Source: Hygrocybe punicea (taxonomy: Eukaryota > Basidiomycota > Agaricomycetes > Agaricales > Hygrophoraceae). Taken from it: a stretch of DNA of 64,000 nt. The notes beneath the pieces are model-generated. The model was not told the DNA's origin. It searched no databases and saw nothing but the letters and a program-made list of their open reading frames with translations. Each line of letters begins with the position of its first letter. Within the stretch, counting starts at the first letter, position 1. The position numbers were made by a program, and so were the translations under genes. The DNA is taken from assembly GCA_963556145.1 (NCBI GenBank), contig OY744468.1, positions 2,356,001 through 2,420,000 on the forward strand, given 5' to 3'. Positions 19,326-30,513 of the stretch are shown in pieces.

Positions 19326-22300
19326 TCAAACCAACGACCTGCAACCTGCCCAATATGTGCCGTGCATGAATCGACTGAGGTGAATTCGAGTCATTCGAGC
19401 ACCGATGACGATTGTGGTTCGTGGCCAACAGAGCCCTGCCCGGCATGGTAACGGAACCCAGAACAAAAGCTGTTCTTCAATTCCGCTGCATAGCCAACCA
19501 TCTTTGAGTTTGGAATCATCCCAGAAAACGGGATTGCCTTTCCCATCACAAAATGCAAAATTGCATATATCCTGCTGGTGCGGAGGAGGAAACATGGATG
19601 GGGGTTGCACAACAGCTTGTCTCCCAACATGTAATGATGGTAATGTGGATGACGGCAGGTCTGGATGGTAGAAACGAATGTTCTTAATGTGGAACTGAGG
19701 ACGAAGGTAACGAATAGTATACCTTGCAATAGCTCTAAGAAGCCTTTATCTGCCCCAGCATTCGAGACACGAATGGTCTGCTCATTGGAGGCCGAGACGA
19801 TGCGCTTACCATCGGGAGAGAATGCAACAGATCGCACATAATCTCCATGACCTTCGAGAGGCTCCATCACGTTTCCCCCCGCCTCAGCATCCCAGACACG
19901 AATGGTCCTGTCTTCGGACCCCGAGACAATGCGCTTGCCATCGGGAGAGAATGCAACAGATTGCACAGAAAGTAGATGACCTTTGAGAGGGTACATCACG
20001 TTCTTCCCCGCCTCAGCATCCCAGACACGAATGGTCTTGTCATCGGATCCCGAGACAATGCGCTTGCCATCAGGAGAGAATGCAACAGATTGCACAGAAA
20101 GTAGATGACCTTTGAGAGGGTGCATTACGCTCTTCCCCACCTCAGCATCCCAGACACGAATGGTCCATCGGATCCCGAAACAATGCGCTTGCCATCAGGA
20201 GAGAATGCAACGGATTTCACATAATCTCCATGACCTCCGAGAGGCTCCATCACGCTCTTCCCCGTCTCAGCATCCCAGAAACGAATGGTCTTGTCATCGG
20301 ATCCCGAGACAATGCGCTTGCCATTGGGAGAGAAGGCAACAGATCGCACATAATCTCCATGACCTTCGAGAGGCTCCATCACGCTCCTCCCCGTCTCAGC
20401 ATCCCAGACACGAATGGTCTTGTCATCGGATCCCGAGACAATGCGCTTGCCATCAGGAGAGAATGCAACAGATTGCACATAACCTTGATGACCTTCGAGA
20501 GGCTCTATCATGCTCCTCCCTGTCTCAGCATCCCAGACACGAATGGTGTTGTCCCGGGAGCCCGAGACAATGCGCTTGCCATCAGGAGAGAATGCAACAG
20601 ATTGCGCATAACCATAATGACCTTGAAGAGGCTCCATCACGCTCCTCCCCGTCTCAGCATCCCAGACACGAATGGTCTTGTCATCGGATCCCGAGACAAT
20701 GCGCTTGCCATCGGGAGAGAATACAACAGATCGCACATCATCTCCATGACCTTCCAGAAGCTCCATCGCGCTCCTCCCCATCTCAGCGTCCCAGACACGA
20801 ATGGTGTTGTCATCGGATCCTGAGACAATGCGCTTGCCATCGGGAGAGAATGCAACAGATCGCAAATAACCCCCATGACCTTCGAGAGGCTCTATCACGC
20901 TCCTCCCCGTCTCAGCATCCCAGACACGAATGGTCTTGTCATCAGATCCCGAGACAATGCGCTTGCCATCAGGAGAGAATGCAACAGATTGCACATAACC
21001 TCCATGACCTTCGAGAGGTTCCATCACGCTCCTCCCCGTCTCAGCATCCCAGAAAAGTATCGTCCTGTCATCGGATCCCGAGACAATGCGCTTGCTATTA
21101 GGAGAGAATGCAACAGATCGCACATAACCTCGATGACCTTCAAGAGGCTGCATCACGCTCCTCCCTGTCTCAGCATCCCAGACACGAATGGTCGTGTCAT
21201 CGGATCCCGAGACAATGCGCTTGCCATCGGGAGAGAATGCAACAGATCGCACATAGTCTCCATGACCTTCAAGAGGCTCCATCACGCTCCTCCCCGTCTC
21301 AGCATCCCAGACACGAATGGTGTTGTCATCGGATCCCGAGACAATGCGCTTGCCATCGGGAGAGAATGCAACAGATCGCAAATAACCCCCATGACCTTCG
21401 AGAGGCTCCATCACGCTCCTCCCCATCTCAGCATCCCAGACAAGAATGGTGTTGTCACCGGAGCCCGACACAATGCGCCTGCCATCGGGAGAGAATGCAA
21501 CAGATTGCACAGAAAGTAGATGACCTTCGAGAGGCTCCATCACGCTCCTCCCCGTCTCCGCATCCCAGACACGAATGGTCTTGTCATCGGATCCTGAGAC
21601 AATGCGCTTGCCATCAGGGGAGAACGCCACAGATCGCACAGACCCTCTATGACCCTCCAAATATAAGATTGTTCCTGGCCAGCTTGTTATTTGGCTGCTC
21701 AGAACCACCATGGAATTTGGAAATTGACAGCCAAAATGCTTGGAGACTGCGGATTCTTTGGGAGAAAATGGGAGAGCAGATATGTAGATGTGGGGGGCAC
21801 TCTGTGAAATTGGGTCTCGAAATGTTACCACAAACCTGCTGGCATCTATTGCGTCTGCCAACAGATCCCTGTTCGAATCCTGGCACAATATATGAAAAAC
21901 CTTCATGGGTGAACACTGGAGAATCAAGCTCACCGAAATCCATCTTGCTGCGAGAATCAACAACTGAGGTGCGATGTCGACTGAATCGATGAGGCTCAAA
22001 ACCTCTAGCCAGTACAATAGCTTCTCGCGGAGAAATATCCTCAGGTCCTCCAGTACAGCATTACGGTCAAGATGTTCGTCACAGCACTCGTCGAGATATT
22101 CTGCCCAGTAGAGACTTGAGTGCACGAGAGAAGTAGAGATTGCCGCATTAACGCGTATGTCACGGTCAGGAATATCCTTGTTAAAGCAATGCGATGTTTC
22201 CAGCTCTAAAATGTTGAACTTCAACTCATGGTTCATGAGTCGCAAGCATGCCTGAGCGAAGTTCAAGCTCCGCGTAGCGAGATCGATGGCAAAAGTTTTG

Positions 22301-24762
22301 GAACGCTTGCCGTCAAGCAGGAAGTCTGTAAAGGACTTGTGACACACCCGAATAAGTTCTCCGGAATTGTAGCGTGAAATGACGGGGCTCAATTTGTCCA
22401 TGATGAGGTGTACCCTTGTACTGGACAGCTGAAACAGCCTCTGGAGATCGCAGGAACGAAGAGGGTCCTTGGTAAGAACGATAGCGCCTAAGATGGAGTC
22501 GAGAGATTTACGTTCGCTGGTGTTTAGACGATTGGATGCAACGTCCAAAATTTGGTAGTAGAGGTTATCCACATTCGTTCCTGCCTCCCCCAGATTATCG
22601 GAAATGAGAGACAGTCGCTCCTCAGGGTCACCATTCGCGATGAAATTCAGCGCAGTCTCCGCCCATATAAACAGTCCAGCAGCATGCACGGTAAGATTTC
22701 CTATTTTGAGGGACCCAGGCCAATCGAAGGGTAACGATCCAGCATATTGTTTCGTGATCTCAGCGAAACGGGTCGTGAAGAAATGCCGCAAATCATCCGA
22801 CGTGTTGGAATCCACGCCTTCTCCTGTACAAAGTTCGATGTGTTGGCTAACATCACCAAGCGTCTTCCGGATGACGGGATAATCTCGGCTTGTGACGATG
22901 AGCTTGAAGACATTCGGCAGGCAAGACCAACTGCTTAATGTCTGCAGGAATTGCATCCATTCTTGATCATCCGGGGAACATTCATCCAAAGCGTCGAGGA
23001 CAGTAATGAGTGGCGTTGCGGGCAGACGGTTAGCAATACTCTGTAATGGCACCTTGATGAGGTTCTCGAATTGCTGCTCGACATCGGCATCTTCAGGATG
23101 CTTCATCTCCGTCTGCAAGATCTCAACGACACTTTTTTTTACATTGGAGTTGAGGTCAGCCAGATCAAAGGCGACACTTCGCCAGACGAGCGTCGGGTCC
23201 CTGAGGTGGGCTACGTCACGCCGGAAGAAGAATTTTGCACAGGAGTACCTGGAAACGATAGTCGATGAGATTGTCGTCTTCCCAGCGCCTGGACTACCAC
23301 GGATCCACAGGATATTTGGCTTATCGACGTCTTTGATCCAAATGTCCACATCATTCAGAACATCTTTCCGAGTTCCATCCATGCATCGAACACCAAGCCT
23401 GCCACGTTCAGCCGGATTCAAGACATCTCGGAGAAGCTTTTCCTCCGTCGCTGAAGCTTCGAAACAAACAATCAGCAGAAGAGATCAATGAATACCCCAG
23501 GACATACTACTTGTTTTCCTGAGCTCATCGACATCGACGATGATTTGCGTAAGCATGGCGTCCCTGTAGTTGTCCCTCAGGCGGCTGAATTGCAACTTGA
23601 AATCGTCGAGCATAGATCGGAATTGCGCTGACGTGAGCCTTTCTAGATAGAAATAATGTCAGATTCAGCGAACGTTACGCTTAAAACCCTACTCACCGAG
23701 GCGATTCTTCTTCAAATGGCTGTCAGTAAAACTTGCTGCCTCCAGAACAGCTTTCATGATGTCCACAAATGTCTCCTTGGCAGGCGTGCATCTGGCTGCA
23801 TACTGAACATCCGTCAGGCATGAAAGCAGCATGCGCATCACGTCTCCGAGCGCCTTTAAATCCTGATAGAATTCCTGCTCATTTTTCAAGAGCTGCAATT
23901 TGGGTAATGAGCTGAAAGTAACACTTTCTTGCAGAGTCGAGTTTTACCTTGTAGGGAATCGACAGCGCGGTTATCGCTGCATCAGCAATGGGGTGAATCT
24001 GTCGAAAAAAAAAGGTGTGTATATGAGACCATAGTTGATCGCCGATGCGATGCAAACCAGTTCACCTTTGCAAATTTCTGCGTCACTTCAGCGACCCCAT
24101 CCAGAACATTTGAGTATTTCCCGATAAAGTCCAGTATGCTTTGAAGATCTTTTATTCCCTCACGAATGTCATCGGGGGATATCGGAAGGTTGGACACTGA
24201 TGGGACAGCATCACCGACGAGGACCTGTCGATCCAACCGCATGATCAACGGATCCTGGGCTAAACATAAACATTCGAGAACCTACAGCTGAAAACCCGTG
24301 TAACGTAGCCATCAATTCTAGCTTGAAGCCATTCCCGAGTTCTGATGGTTGAACCACGAAGAGAGTGCCACGATCTCGAGGTGAGTCTTCGTGCACTTGA
24401 ACGAGATAACTCACTTAATATTCGTCCAGAACAATCCAAGCAACGATCTATGAGATCGGCAGCCGTAAGAGTCAATTCCGGGATTGTATTAGCGCGGGGT
24501 ATGGGTATACGACGTCTGCTGTAGCGTGGATGCACGGTGAAAAGATCCTTTGGGAATAATTTACTGTGCATAATGGTTGTCAGGAACCAAAGTGTGAGGA
24601 TCGTTTATTCCCTTACACGCTTGGGTCCAGGACCCATTGGTGAGTTTGACCATCCTCGCTCAGGCTCTTCCAGACAGCATTCTTCTTGGAGAGACCAACA
24701 CGCACAACGAGAGATTTGGAAGGCTTTATGGGTTCGTTGAACGTAACATATAGCTCTGTCAT
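19326..24762 (-). CDS. NACHT-WD40 (NLR-like) STAND protein, frameshifted
   Basis: Nine exons can be traced: 24762-24617, 24563-24415, 24341-24286, 24224-24066, 23998-23948, 23892-23697, 23642-23511, 23456-19723 and 19660-19326. Introns are 53-73 bp and all phases match. The N-terminus (first ~110 residues) looks beta-rich, possibly C2-like, followed by a helical region. The NACHT NTPase has Walker A GSPGAGKTT and Walker B-like ITVLDALDECS. A helical region leads to about 15 WD40 repeats of 43 residues and a conserved C-terminal tail (LLFWVPLPCR ... FMHGTYW) shared with the gene at 38.3-42.4 kb. Such proteins oligomerise after ligand binding; known fungal relatives act in heterokaryon incompatibility. 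A 4-base deletion at 20165/20166 in repeat 12 shifts the frame, leaving a protein truncated at 20125 unless it is a sequence error. Confidence 0.8.
19730..21660 (-). repeat. 129-bp tandem array encoding ~15 near-identical WD40 repeats
   Basis: Period 129 bp (43 codons). Each unit reads LEGHxxxVxSVAFSPDGKR then IVSGSDDxTIRVWDAETG with changes concentrated at the residues after GH and at the DD(K/N/T/R)T position. Repeats 12-14 and the degenerate last unit lie after the 4-base deletion. High internal identity means the copy number may vary between strains and may be misassembled from short reads. Confidence 0.9.
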
Positions 24763-25200
24763 AGATACACGATGAGCATATCTGAACGGTAAACCAAGTA
24801 TGCTGATACTAAAGTTGAAGCACCTTGGATTGTCACGCTACGAGTCCGCATAGTAGATATGAAATTCAGTGGTAGCACCGTACACTACGAAGCGAAGACT
24901 GACTGTGTGCCCAAAGGTAGTTCACGCCCACTGGCAGTAGGAGTCGACATGCTTGTTGAGATGAGATGCACTATTGGCACCGAGGATCCTAGACCGAAAA
25001 TTTGCCGCCCATTGCTCAGATCTTTCAGAGACTACAAGCCATTACGAAAGATCAGTCAATCGCGAAGAGAAGCTTGAAGGTTGGGAGGTTGAAGAACGCC
25101 GAAACCAAGCCGCAAAAGCTACAGTAAATTTACAACTCTAAGGGTAAAAGCAGAAGGTTCTAGTGCCAATTAGATAGGAACATTTGATTTCCTGACAGAG
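24763..25200. other. Intergenic interval
   Basis: Between the start of the NACHT-WD40 gene and the 3' end of the TMEM53-like gene. Only short frames; presumably the upstream region of the former and the terminator of the latter. Confidence 0.4.
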
Positions 25201-26335
25201 TCAATCAGTGTGATCACCCATCCGACAAGCGTCCTCCCATATATTGCCTACAACCCCCCAGTATTTGGAGGGATCTGTTTTAGCATGTGCGACATGGGGG
25301 CTTGCCTCGAACAATTCCGTTCGAACATTCATGCCCAAAGTTCTAGATTTCTCCGCATGAGATTCTACTTGCTGCCAAGGCACCAGTTCGTCGGTCTTCG
25401 AGAAGATATACAACCTCGGCGTGTTCTCGTCAACCCACGGCAGCATGCGTGGATGGTGCAGGGTTTCCCTGAGCACCGTCCCCCAGCGTTTCTTGCGGAA
25501 CAGAAGGTAAACCACGAGACCATATACGTACATCAAGGAGATAAATATCGCTGCTGCCGCACGAACCAAAGGGTTTCGGAAAGAAGTCGTGAATGCGCGA
25601 AGGGCTAGGGCGAGGCCTTCCCCGCCAGGAGAAGAGTCGAGTATGATACAGCTGACTGTTTGTGGAGATGTTGCCATCCGTCGCGAGAGCATACGACTGA
25701 GAGTGGTTAGCTGATATGCCCCCCCTGCATGCCAATGGGCAAATAAACAAATAAAGCTTCGCACAAGCGTTGATACAGGGAAATATAAAAACTGACCGTT
25801 TGAAAATGCATGTACCAGGATCCGAGGCGCAGTACTGGACTTGTCGTTTGGTGTACGAGCTATACAGCCAAGCGCTTCTAGCACCTCGACGACAGGCGCC
25901 AAAAGGGCCTCCTGGATTCTCAAACTAATCATTCAATGTTGCATAGACCCATGAGAGAACACGACAAACCCGAGATCTTTCATTTGTCCAGAAGATGGAA
26001 GGCCGGCATCTCACCAAAATCTGAGTAGCAAGCGGATACAGTTTAGCATAAACTTCTGTGTATTTGTGCAGATGAGGTAGTTGAGCAGACACTATTTCAA
26101 GGTGAGTATAGTTTCCGATATGTCGTTGAACGTTTAACACGTACTCCAGCCAAAGATTAGAATGACGCTGCGTACAATGTTAAATATCGGCAATGTAAAG
26201 AGCAGATAAAACACACGTTGGATGCTTTGATTTGGTGGTCACATCTTCACTGCTCGAAGACAGTAAAATGTCTTGTCCGATCGCCAAAAAGCGGGACTTT
26301 GGGGACTCTTTGGGGGTAGCAAGGCCTTCTGCCAT
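25201..26335 (-). CDS. TMEM53/DUF829-family alpha/beta-hydrolase-like protein
   Basis: ATG at 26335. Exon 1 ends at 26217; exon 2 is only 23 bp (26167-26145); exon 3 starts at 26091; the last exons run 25923-25797 and 25724-25201. Spliced motifs: VILIFGWMSAQLPHL at the first beta strand, YPLATQILV, then ILVHAFSNGGAYQL, the nucleophile-elbow-like HAFSNGG typical of the family, and a C-terminal DELVPWQQVE with the acidic residue, and a conserved SPHVAH histidine. One intron (72 bp) interrupts the HAFSNG motif. One splice around 25925-25980 is not resolved. DUF829 proteins are membrane-associated in animals; the enzymatic activity is unknown. Confidence 0.8.
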
Positions 26336-26479
26336 CCTAAGAGAGCACTGGCAGTTCAGTAATAACTGTGATACGTGTTAGTTCCTTTTAAACGATTCTG
26401 TCGCCTTTGCGGCTCACTGCGACTGCTTTGTGTGAACACAAAACCCAAGGAGAAGATCTAGAGCAGGCTGAGCCGCAGT
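26336..26479. promoter_or_regulatory. Divergent intergenic region, 144 bp
   Basis: Lies between the start codons of the TMEM53-like gene (minus) and the ICT1-like gene (plus). Both transcripts must start within or close to it. No TATA box is evident. Confidence 0.5.
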
Positions 26480-27371
26480 TTGAAGGCAGATACACGGTTT
26501 AGTTTCGGAATGTTCTGGCAGCTAGCCGGCGCCTCGAAATATTTGCGGCGTTGCCTACGCCCACCCACTCCTCGTTATGCTGGCAGTTCTCAAGCTCGAT
26601 TCCTGGCAGTTCCGAGTCGAAACCCTGATAAAGACAGCAGTCACCTCCCATCTCCACCGAATGACCACCGTCTGGCGGCGGATTCGGAAGTGCGCTCGTG
26701 GATCACCCGCTTCAAGTCACTCTCTATACCGAGAGCCACGGTGGAGTTGACGTTCTCGCGGAGCTCTGGCCCCGGTGGGCAGGTCAGTTTTATTTTAGTT
26801 TTTAAATTTCGACGACCAACGCTTTTTTGCCGTCTGGTTGTTATGCCGTTTTACACGCAGAACGTGAATAAAGTCAATACTAAAGCGACCTTGCGTTGTC
26901 CCCTCGACGTGCACTGGATCCCAACCTGGGCAACCCCAGCCTTGAAGAAATCTGTAGGGTGTCTTTTTTTTCTCTCTCCCCAAACGAAACAAAAAAGCTA
27001 TTTCTAACTTCAGAAATCCACCTGTCCTAGCCCTTCTACGTCTCTTCCACGCATTCCCTCTTGATCACATCCTCCGTGTATCGTTCACAATCTCAAAACG
27101 TGAACGACTGTCTCTCAAAGGTGAAAAAAAAAAATAACTCGAGACCGTATATGATATAATTAACTTCAAATGACCTTTGTCGACTTGTCAGCTGCACGCA
27201 TTGATACTCACGGCCGCATCGACATTCATCAAGAACGAGCCCTCTCAAGAACAAAAAACCCACGTCGCGCGCCTACAAAGCGCCGACAACGCGAATCGGA
27301 GACGGGCGAAAAGCAAGAGGAGCCAGGTGAAGCAAGGGAGGAAGTTGAAGTCGGGCCCCGCATGGGATTAA
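26480..27371 (+). CDS. Mitochondrial ICT1/Pth4-type peptidyl-tRNA hydrolase
   Basis: Four exons: 26480-26782, 26861-26953, 27031-27120, 27192-27371, giving about 221 residues with all phases 0. Exon 1 carries an Arg/Ala-rich mitochondrial presequence and the start of the RF-1-like domain; intron 1 falls exactly after the catalytic GGQ (RSSGPGGQ followed by NVNKVNTKATLR). The last exon holds the conserved KTHVARLQSADNANRRRAK region and a basic tail, typical of ICT1, which hydrolyses peptidyl-tRNA on stalled mitochondrial ribosomes. A second ATG 30 bases downstream could also start the protein. Confidence 0.88.
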
Positions 27372-27955
27372 TATCAAGTCGGCTGCGTGGACTTTGAGAG
27401 CACACACACACATACAAGGTGAATGTGAGAGAGTTTCACATCGATACTCGCTCTTGACATTCGTTTAGGGGTGTGCAACAATGAAAACCGCCATAGGGAA
27501 ACCAAGCACCTCATTCCAAGACGACAGGCTGGCAGGTAACCGCGAGGTTAGGCGCTGAAGAGGACATCCTCAAGGGGTCACAAATCATATGCCCCCAAGG
27601 TTTCCTCCCAGGGCCTGCGTTTCCGAGTCCCTATCATCACCTCTGCCATCCTCAAATCTTTGGCGTGCCAACAGGCTCGATATTTACACTGCACAAAGAT
27701 ACCCACAAAGATGATCACACAGGAGATTTTTGGATATGCAGGCATAAGTATCAACGCATGCCAGAAGTAGTACATACAGTATACGAGTCACCTCATGGCC
27801 CACACCCTCCAAAAAACCATACATCTACTTGCAAAGGGTAACAACAATTGAGTGTGCAAACCAACAAGAAAAAGTGCAGCTGAAAAACATCGAACCCATC
27901 GATGTCTCCAATCTGGGAGAAAACACAACGGAAATCCCGCGTACACACCTACACT
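27372..27955. other. Intergenic interval
   Basis: 3' ends of two convergent genes. Only short frames and A/T-rich patches are visible. Confidence 0.4.
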
Positions 27956-29936
27956 TCACGCATACACCCCAATCGCCCCTCTCTCCTTATCCATAACCCA
28001 CCCACCGCCACCGCCCATCAACATACTCACATGCACCCTCCCACATCCAGCAACAGGGCACTTCCATTCATACTCGGCCTCCACCGCCGGCTCGTTCGCT
28101 TTGCCTTTCCCCTTGCTCTTACCCTTGCCTTTCCTCGCTTGTCTGTGCCCTCGGGCATGCGGGCGCCTCGCATGAGCATGATTCTCATGCTGTTCCCCGT
28201 CAAATACATGGGGCAATGCCGGAGCGAACCGACGGCGCGTGAAGAAGGCAGGACCTCCTTGGCTAGAGCCGGAGCCGGAGCCTGTCAACGATGGCGACGG
28301 CGGGGACAGAAGTTCTTGTTCTTGTGACTGCTGTCCGAATAGGAGATGGCGAGGACGTAGCCGAGAACGTATCGAATTAGTCCACGAATCTTCGTCGCCG
28401 ACACTTTTCTCTTGCCCGATCCTGCTATCTATATCCGGAGCTTCCTCGTTGGTGGCCCTCTCCTTACCTTTGCCCTTGCCCTTGATGTCCCCCTCCCTTT
28501 GGCCATCAACATCAACTTCACTATCAACATCGACCACGGGAGTCGGCTTCATGATCTGTTCCATACACTTGCCATCTATCAGATGCCCACACCGCATGCC
28601 CCACAGTTTCTGCCGTCCACCATCCCCTTCACCCCCGCTGAGCACCAGTGGGTCCAGGCAGCGTGCGCATACAAGTAGGGTCGTCGCCTCTTCGGAGGGT
28701 ATAGCACTGGTACTAGCCACCGGGGAGTCGTCGATAACGATAACCGACATGGACTTGGACGACGAGGCGCCTGTACTAGCACCGGGGGACGGCGGCGGAC
28801 TGGAAGGCGGCGCAAAATCAAAAGTAAAGCCCGACGCAGGCTTAGACGGGTGTGTGAACGAGGGTAGGTACTCCGGTTCCTTGCCGTGGTGGTGGTTGCC
28901 CCTCCGCGCATCGCCATTATTTGAGGGGAAGAAATGGATTGCAGGGAGGTCATCCGCAGCGAGAAGCCGTGCGAGCATCGCGTCGTATTCGTAGTCCGGG
29001 TTCTGCGGCAATGGATGCCGCCCTGCATTTCCGTTGCCCCCTCCGGCGAGGAATCGCCAGCCGGAGCGATAAAGGTTGGTTACGCGCTGACCAAGGCTTT
29101 GTTCTCTGGCCCGCTCCTGTGCACGTTCGCGGGCGGCGCGTCGGCGGGACGCGTGTTCCTGGACCCCACTGCGTCTGTGCTGCGATATGAGTGCGCCGCC
29201 GAGCCCCATAGATGGGACGTGGTGAGATGGAGGAGCGGCTGCGGGCCCGGGTAACAGTGGGTCTGCGTCAGGAGCTGGGTGGATGTTGGATTCGAACTCG
29301 AAAGGCCGGTCAATGGGGCGTACGACGGCTGGGACCGTCTGGGATGATGATGATGATGACGAGGAGGAGGATGGGAATGGAGGTGGGAGACGGCGCATGG
29401 GGATGGACTGCTGTCCCGCAAATTGGCGAGGGACGGGGGGTACGGGGGGGATAGTGTTGTCCTGGGGTGGCGGCGGCGGAGAGAAGATACGATGCCTGTC
29501 TCCTGCGCGTGATGGCAGCGTGCGCAGATGCGGAAAGGATTTATGGTTAGTACACGCGAGGAACAAGACGAGAAGAGAGGTCAAGAAGTGTGTACGGACT
29601 TGCGTGAGAAGCCATTGCCGGCAAGGTTTCGGTGGTGTGGGCGACTTGTTCGTCGTCACTGTCGAGCACCGTGATGGCCTCTGGAAAAGGAGGACGTCGT
29701 GTGCTTGTGCTACCGCGGGGATGTTCAGAGAGCCGTCTTCGTTGGAACGGTCGTTGGGAGGATGAGGAGGAGAGATCGTCATCGAGAGAGTCGACGTCGA
29801 TGACTTCCATGGACATTCTTGAACGGCGACGGCGTTCTGGAATTAGGGGAATTGTAGGCATTAGGACAGGCATAGCGCTTTCGACTGCTGCTGCCATGGC
29901 TGTCACAGTCGTCGTTGTCGTCGTAGAGAACTTCAC
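27956..29936 (-). CDS. RING-like zinc protein with long insertion
   Basis: Exon 1 29936-29600, intron 29599-29503 (97 bp, with a perfect TACTAAC branch site), exon 2 29502-27956; about 627 residues. The N-terminus has two acidic motifs (MEVIDVDSLDDD and VLDSDDE) that resemble SUMO-interacting or similar short motifs. The middle is Pro/Ser-rich with a basic coiled stretch (ARERAQERAREQ). Zinc ligands form a split pattern: CARC, then MRCGHLIDGKC, then after ~150 disordered residues WKCPVAGCGRVH. This fits an atypical RING-type domain interrupted by a Lys/Gly-rich insert. An E3 ligase role is plausible, not shown. The C-terminus ends WVMDKERGAIGVYA. Confidence 0.65.
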
Positions 29937-30122
29937 AGGAGTTGGTACAACTCCGAGTCCGTTTGGTTTTAACCGTGCTTAGTCAGCGTCGCACGGACCA
30001 TTCAACAATTGGCGGGCCACTCAATGGGTTGTGAATAGGCCACACCGTAGACTATATACGCCGATATACATTATTTGATTGAAACATAATATTGATCCTG
30101 GTGGGCCAAGTTAGACGCACGC

Positions 30123-30513
30123 CTAGTACGTCTCGCTCTCACTCCCACTTTCTGGGCTGCCCGACGTCTCGTGCAAGGGGGGTGCAATAGGGGATGAGGG
30201 GATACTTGATGCAAGCTGAGCGAGTGTGATGTCGCCGTTGATAATCTCTTGCATGGATGCCTCGAGGGCATCGACGCGAGTGGACATCTGTGTCACTGGT
30301 GGATGGTGAGAAATCAAGGACTGTGCATATGGAAGGAGCGAGGGTACTTTTATCTAGGATTGGGGAGGACAAGGCTTCGAAGTTTGAATCGAGTCGGAGG
30401 AAGACAGAGTCCACCTGTGAAAGCAGTGAAAACTCAGCTTGAAGAATTTACGGAGGACATACGAATGTTGTGAGTTCATTGCGACTGGTCGGGGGTGCTT
30501 TCAGGTTGGACAT
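30123..30513 (-). CDS. HSBP1-like heat shock factor binding protein
   Basis: Three exons, 30513-30463, 30414-30348 and 30295-30123 (introns 48 and 52 bp), giving about 96 residues. The core NELTTFVDSVFLRLDSNF, LSSPILDKM and TQMSTRVDALEASMQE forms a heptad-repeat coiled coil matching the small HSBP1 family, which binds the trimerisation domain of heat shock factor 1 and dampens its activity. The C-terminus (~35 residues, Ser/Pro/Glu-rich) is longer than in animals. Confidence 0.75.

Noticed and set aside
19391..19658. C-terminal 90 residues of the frame that ends at 19391
   Set aside because: Read-through of a 62-bp intron (19722-19661). Splicing restores the conserved C-terminal tail in the frame ending at 19326, shared with the 42.4-kb gene.
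19730..21660. Direct-repeat array that might suggest CRISPR
   Set aside because: The 129-bp units are coding WD40 repeats in an intron-rich fungal gene, with no short repeats separated by unique spacers.
20112..21992. Long plus-strand open frames (329 and 294 codons) with repeated His/Arg/Ser-rich units opposite the WD40 array
   Set aside because: They are antisense shadows of a 129-bp coding repeat: a period divisible by three and biased codons keep other frames open. They lack their own splice or domain signals.
28239..28994. 251-codon plus-strand frame rich in Ser/Pro/Leu
   Set aside because: Antisense of the low-complexity region of the RING-like gene, which has clear zinc motifs and a good intron on the minus strand.
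29210..29982. 160- and 116-codon plus-strand frames
   Set aside because: Antisense shadows of exon 1 and the Ser-run of the RING-like gene, rich in Asp/Glu or Arg from reverse-read serine codons.
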